A DNA stretch of 6,504 nucleotides from Actinomycetota bacterium (GTDB lineage Bacteria; Actinomycetota; Acidimicrobiia; Acidimicrobiales; AC-14): positions 9,674 through 16,177 of the forward strand of contig JAIVIH010000048.1 of the NCBI GenBank assembly GCA_020200615.1. The letters run 5' to 3'. Each line of letters begins with the position of its first letter. The stretch's first letter is position 1. Under the pieces are notes generated by a model. That model was given only the letters and a program-made list of their open reading frames with translations. It was not told the DNA's origin and ran no database searches. A program made the translations under genes and the position numbers. Below are positions 4,586 through 6,504 of the stretch, piece by piece.

Positions 4586-5865
4586 GCAGGAACGGACGGC
4601 TGGCGGCGGCCATGGCGGCGCTGGCCGGGCTCGTCCTGGCCGGATGCGGGTCCGGAGGCACGGGGCCCGTGGGCGCCGGCACCGTCCCCCGCCGGGCCAC
4701 GACCACGACCGTGCCCGGGGCGGCGGGGGGGACAGAGAGCACGACCGGTGGCGGCGGCGGCGGTACCGGCAGCCCCGAGGCCGAGGTCGGATCGCCGGGC
4801 GGGCCCACGAGCCAGGTCGCCCTGTACTTCATCCGCGGTGAGCGGCTGGAACGGGTCGACCGGGCCGTCCCCAAGGTCACGCGCATCGGCGCCGAGGCGG
4901 TCAAGGCCCTGCTGGGCGGGCCCAACGCCGACGAGCGGGCTGCCGGCCTGGCCACCGCCATCCCCGCCGCCACCCAGTTCCGGGACCTTGTGATCAATGA
5001 CGGCACCGCCCGGGTGGACCTGTCCCGGGCCTTCGAGTCCGGCGGCGGAGGCCTCGGCCTCACCCTCCGTCTGGCCCAGGTGGCGTGCACCCTGGACGCC
5101 TTCCCCTCGGTGACCGGAGTGCGGTTCGCCCTCGACGGGGAGCTGGTTGAGGTCCTGTCGGGGGACGGTGTGGTCGTGGACCGGCCTGTGAGCTGCGACA
5201 GCTACGCCGAGCACCTGGGCGACGGGAGCCCGCCTCCGTCCGCCGACACGTTCGCCGGTATCTGGCCCTTCGCCACCTCGGCCGAGCTGGATGCGTACGC
5301 CGCCGGGGGCGACGGGACGTACCGCGACCCGGTGGCCACGGCCCGGGCTTTCGCCGACCAGTATCTCGGCATCACCAGCCCCATCACGTTCGGGTTCCGC
5401 TCTCTCGGCCCCGGGGTGGGCGACGTGCCGGTCGCCTTCGGGACGGGTGAGGGCGGCCGGGTTCTGCCCGACCCCCAGCCCACGACCGTGATCGAGGTGC
5501 GCCAGCTCGGCGGTCACGGAGACGGGGGGCCGTGGACCGTTACCCGGGCCTCCTCACCCCAGATCGTGGTTGACAACCCCGGCGGTGGCGCTCCCACGAT
5601 CGGTTCGCCGGTCTCGGTGAGCGGCCGGGCCCACGTGTTCGAGGGGACGGTCACGGTCGAGGTCCGCGAGGACGGGATGACCTACGGCCAGACGCTGGGC
5701 CGGGGCTTCGTCACTGGCCGGGGCGACCAGCTCGGGCCGTTCTCCGGTCAGATCGATTTCCACGTCCCGGCCAAACCGGGCGGGGCCGTGGTCTTCTACG
5801 AGCGGAGCATGGCCGACGGCGGGAGCCCCGTCCTGAGAGCCACCGCCGTCCGGGTGAGCTTCTGA
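4582..5865 (+). CDS. GerMN/Gmad2-domain lipoprotein, LpqB-like position in a two-component operon
   Basis: Predicted surface lipoprotein of 427 residues. The signal peptide (1-21) has a basic start and a lipobox LAGC with C22 as lipidation site. Next comes a Gly/Thr/Pro-rich linker (about 23-76). A GerMN domain follows (about 77-195: VALYFIRGERLERVDR, AVKALLGGPN, ARVDLSRAF, GVRFALDGE). A middle region starting at WPF (about 228) contains RDPVATARAFADQYLGI. The C-terminus is a Gmad2 immunoglobulin-like domain (about 326-427: IVVDNP, SPVSVSGRAHVFEGTVTVEV, GPFSGQIDF). In actinobacteria the third gene after mtrA-mtrB encodes LpqB, a GerMN lipoprotein that affects MtrAB signalling. Here the usual LpqB beta-propeller is replaced by the middle region and Gmad2, so this is an analogue, not a true LpqB. 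It is coupled to the kinase frame by ATGA overlap. The exact role, sensor accessory or cell-wall function, is inference. Confidence 0.88.
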   Translation: MSRNGRLAAAMAALAGLVLAGCGSGGTGPVGAGTVPRRATTTTVPGAAGGTESTTGGGGGGTGSPEAEVGSPGGPTSQVALYFIRGERLERVDRAVPKVTRIGAEAVKALLGGPNADERAAGLATAIPAATQFRDLVINDGTARVDLSRAFESGGGGLGLTLRLAQVACTLDAFPSVTGVRFALDGELVEVLSGDGVVVDRPVSCDSYAEHLGDGSPPPSADTFAGIWPFATSAELDAYAAGGDGTYRDPVATARAFADQYLGITSPITFGFRSLGPGVGDVPVAFGTGEGGRVLPDPQPTTVIEVRQLGGHGDGGPWTVTRASSPQIVVDNPGGGAPTIGSPVSVSGRAHVFEGTVTVEVREDGMTYGQTLGRGFVTGRGDQLGPFSGQIDFHVPAKPGGAVVFYERSMADGGSPVLRATAVRVSF

Positions 5866-5930
5866 GGCTGGGCCCGAGCGGGCCGCATTCGCTCAGGCAG
5901 GTGGTTATGCCTTCGCCGAACGGGCCGCTT
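5866..5930. other. Convergent intergenic region with short dyads, possible terminator
   Basis: Between the lipoprotein stop and the convergent DUF2442 stop. It holds GGCCC-GAGC-GGGCC (5871-5884, 5-bp stem, 4-nt loop) and AGGCA/TGCCT (5895-5899 with 5908-5912, 8-nt loop). A near-repeat of CGGGCCGC(A/T)TTC occurs at 5879-5890 and 5921-5932. The position suits termination from either side, but there is no clear T-tract. Confidence 0.3.
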
Positions 5931-6230
5931 TCAGCCGGTCGGACGGAGGTGGTACTCCTTCAGCACAACGGGACTCCGGCCGCTCGCAGGGGTGTAGTCA
6001 CCGTGGAGAACGTCGGGATCGAGGTCGACTCCCTTGGGCCAGGTGATCGTGCCGGCGACGGCGTCCACTGATACCTGTACGAACAGTGCCCGACTCCTGA
6101 GCGGCTCGAAGACGCCACCCTCCAGTACGCCGTCGAAGTCGAGCTCACGCACCAGGCCGTCGGAAAAGGTCAGGCGCAGCCGGAAGTCGCCCATGTCTTC
6201 GACATCGACGACTCTCGCAGGCCGGGTCAT
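5931..6230 (-). CDS. DUF2442 domain protein
   Basis: Small protein of 99 residues covering the whole DUF2442 domain. Recognisable features are LRLTFSDGLVRELDFDGVL (about 17-35), GGVFEPLRS (about 38-46), FVQVSVD (50-56), and the hallmark GTITWPKGVDLDPDVLHGDY (about 60-79). Function is unestablished. DUF2442 genes commonly sit next to DUF4160 genes, and the pair has been suggested to behave like toxin-antitoxin modules; that is a proposal, not proof. It starts at ATG 6230, 9 nt after the DUF4160 stop, so both are surely one transcript; no strong Shine-Dalgarno is visible. Base composition (about 60-63% GC in sampled stretches) is lower than the adjoining lipoprotein gene (about 78% in one stretch), hinting at a separate origin. 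Confidence 0.88.
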   Translation of the reverse strand: MTRPARVVDVEDMGDFRLRLTFSDGLVRELDFDGVLEGGVFEPLRSRALFVQVSVDAVAGTITWPKGVDLDPDVLHGDYTPASGRSPVVLKEYHLRPTG

Positions 6231-6239
6231 GGTCTCAGG

Positions 6240-6500
6240 TTAACGAAGGGGCGCGACTGGTAGGAGTGGAGCGGGCGCCTGCGCCCGGTCCCAGTTGTCC
6301 AGCAGGGCCGACTTACGCAGCTCGGCCCGCTCCCGGACCAGGCGAGCCGCGGTGCGCGGCAGAGAGCCGGCGAGGAACGTTCCGTCGGCGATCCTCACGA
6401 GCGCCTCGTCGCTGCCGTAGATCGCGTGGAAGTGGGGCGGCTGGTGATCGTGCCAGTACATGTAGACGACGATCCCGTAGAACTCGCTGAGCCTCGGCAC
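6240..6500 (-). CDS. DUF4160 domain protein
   Basis: Small protein of 86 residues with the full DUF4160 pattern. It starts MPRLSEFYGIVVYMYWHDH, followed by PPHFHAIYG (about residues 21-29), ALVRIADGTFLAGSLP (about 33-48), and a helical end LVRERAELRKSALLDNWDRA. The cluster of His residues (H17, H19, H23, H25) with PPHFHA is the family hallmark and could bind metal or form an active site, though the biochemical function is not established. The start is GTG at 6500, four bases from the window edge; the frame is still open upstream, but MPxx is the usual family N-terminus. It precedes DUF2442 by 9 nt in the same operon. Any promoter lies outside the window. Confidence 0.88.
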   Translation of the reverse strand: MPRLSEFYGIVVYMYWHDHQPPHFHAIYGSDEALVRIADGTFLAGSLPRTAARLVRERAELRKSALLDNWDRAQAPAPLLPVAPLR

Positions 6501-6504
6501 GCGG

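Noticed and set aside
4546..5517. 323-codon minus-strand open frame
   Set aside because: Antisense shadow of the GerMN lipoprotein, whose domains, lipobox and ribosome site are clear on the plus strand.

Overview
The window is very GC-rich, roughly 70-78% in most genes counted by eye. It uses many GTG starts and overlapping start/stop codons, and its MtrA-type response regulator and GerMN lipoprotein are of actinobacterial type. I infer a high-GC Gram-positive of the phylum Actinomycetota, possibly a deep-branching environmental lineage. The class assignment is a guess; no rRNA or other marker gene is present.

Layout. (1) 1-1589, plus strand: the end of a ferric-iron-type ABC permease and, overlapping it by 4 nt, its complete ATPase. 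(2) 1595-2526, minus strand, converging on the ATPase with a 5-nt gap: a tight operon read as small unknown protein, then Bfd-like [2Fe-2S] protein, then bacterioferritin. (3) About 2517-2593: a short divergent control region with three CCCTAA direct repeats 11-12 bp apart, over a recognisable minus-strand promoter. (4) 2594-5865, plus strand: an MtrA-like response regulator, a membrane histidine kinase and a GerMN/Gmad2 lipoprotein, in the order of the actinobacterial mtrA-mtrB-lpqB operon. The kinase is broken: the reading frame changes just after the H-box, and about 90-100 codons (rest of the dimerisation domain, N-box) are missing. (5) 5931-6500, minus strand: a DUF4160-DUF2442 gene pair of visibly lower GC.

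How the parts fit. Regions 1 and 2 form an iron locus: import (ABC transporter), storage (bacterioferritin) and release by reduction (Bfd). The ferritin carries Asp instead of the usual His at ferroxidase position 54. Region 4 looks like an envelope-stress or cell-wall signalling operon whose lipoprotein may touch the kinase sensor domain. It shares its promoter region with the iron-storage operon, and the repeats there have the spacing that OmpR/PhoB-family regulators bind, so a regulatory link is possible but unproven. No RNA genes, CRISPR arrays, insertion sequences or origins were seen.
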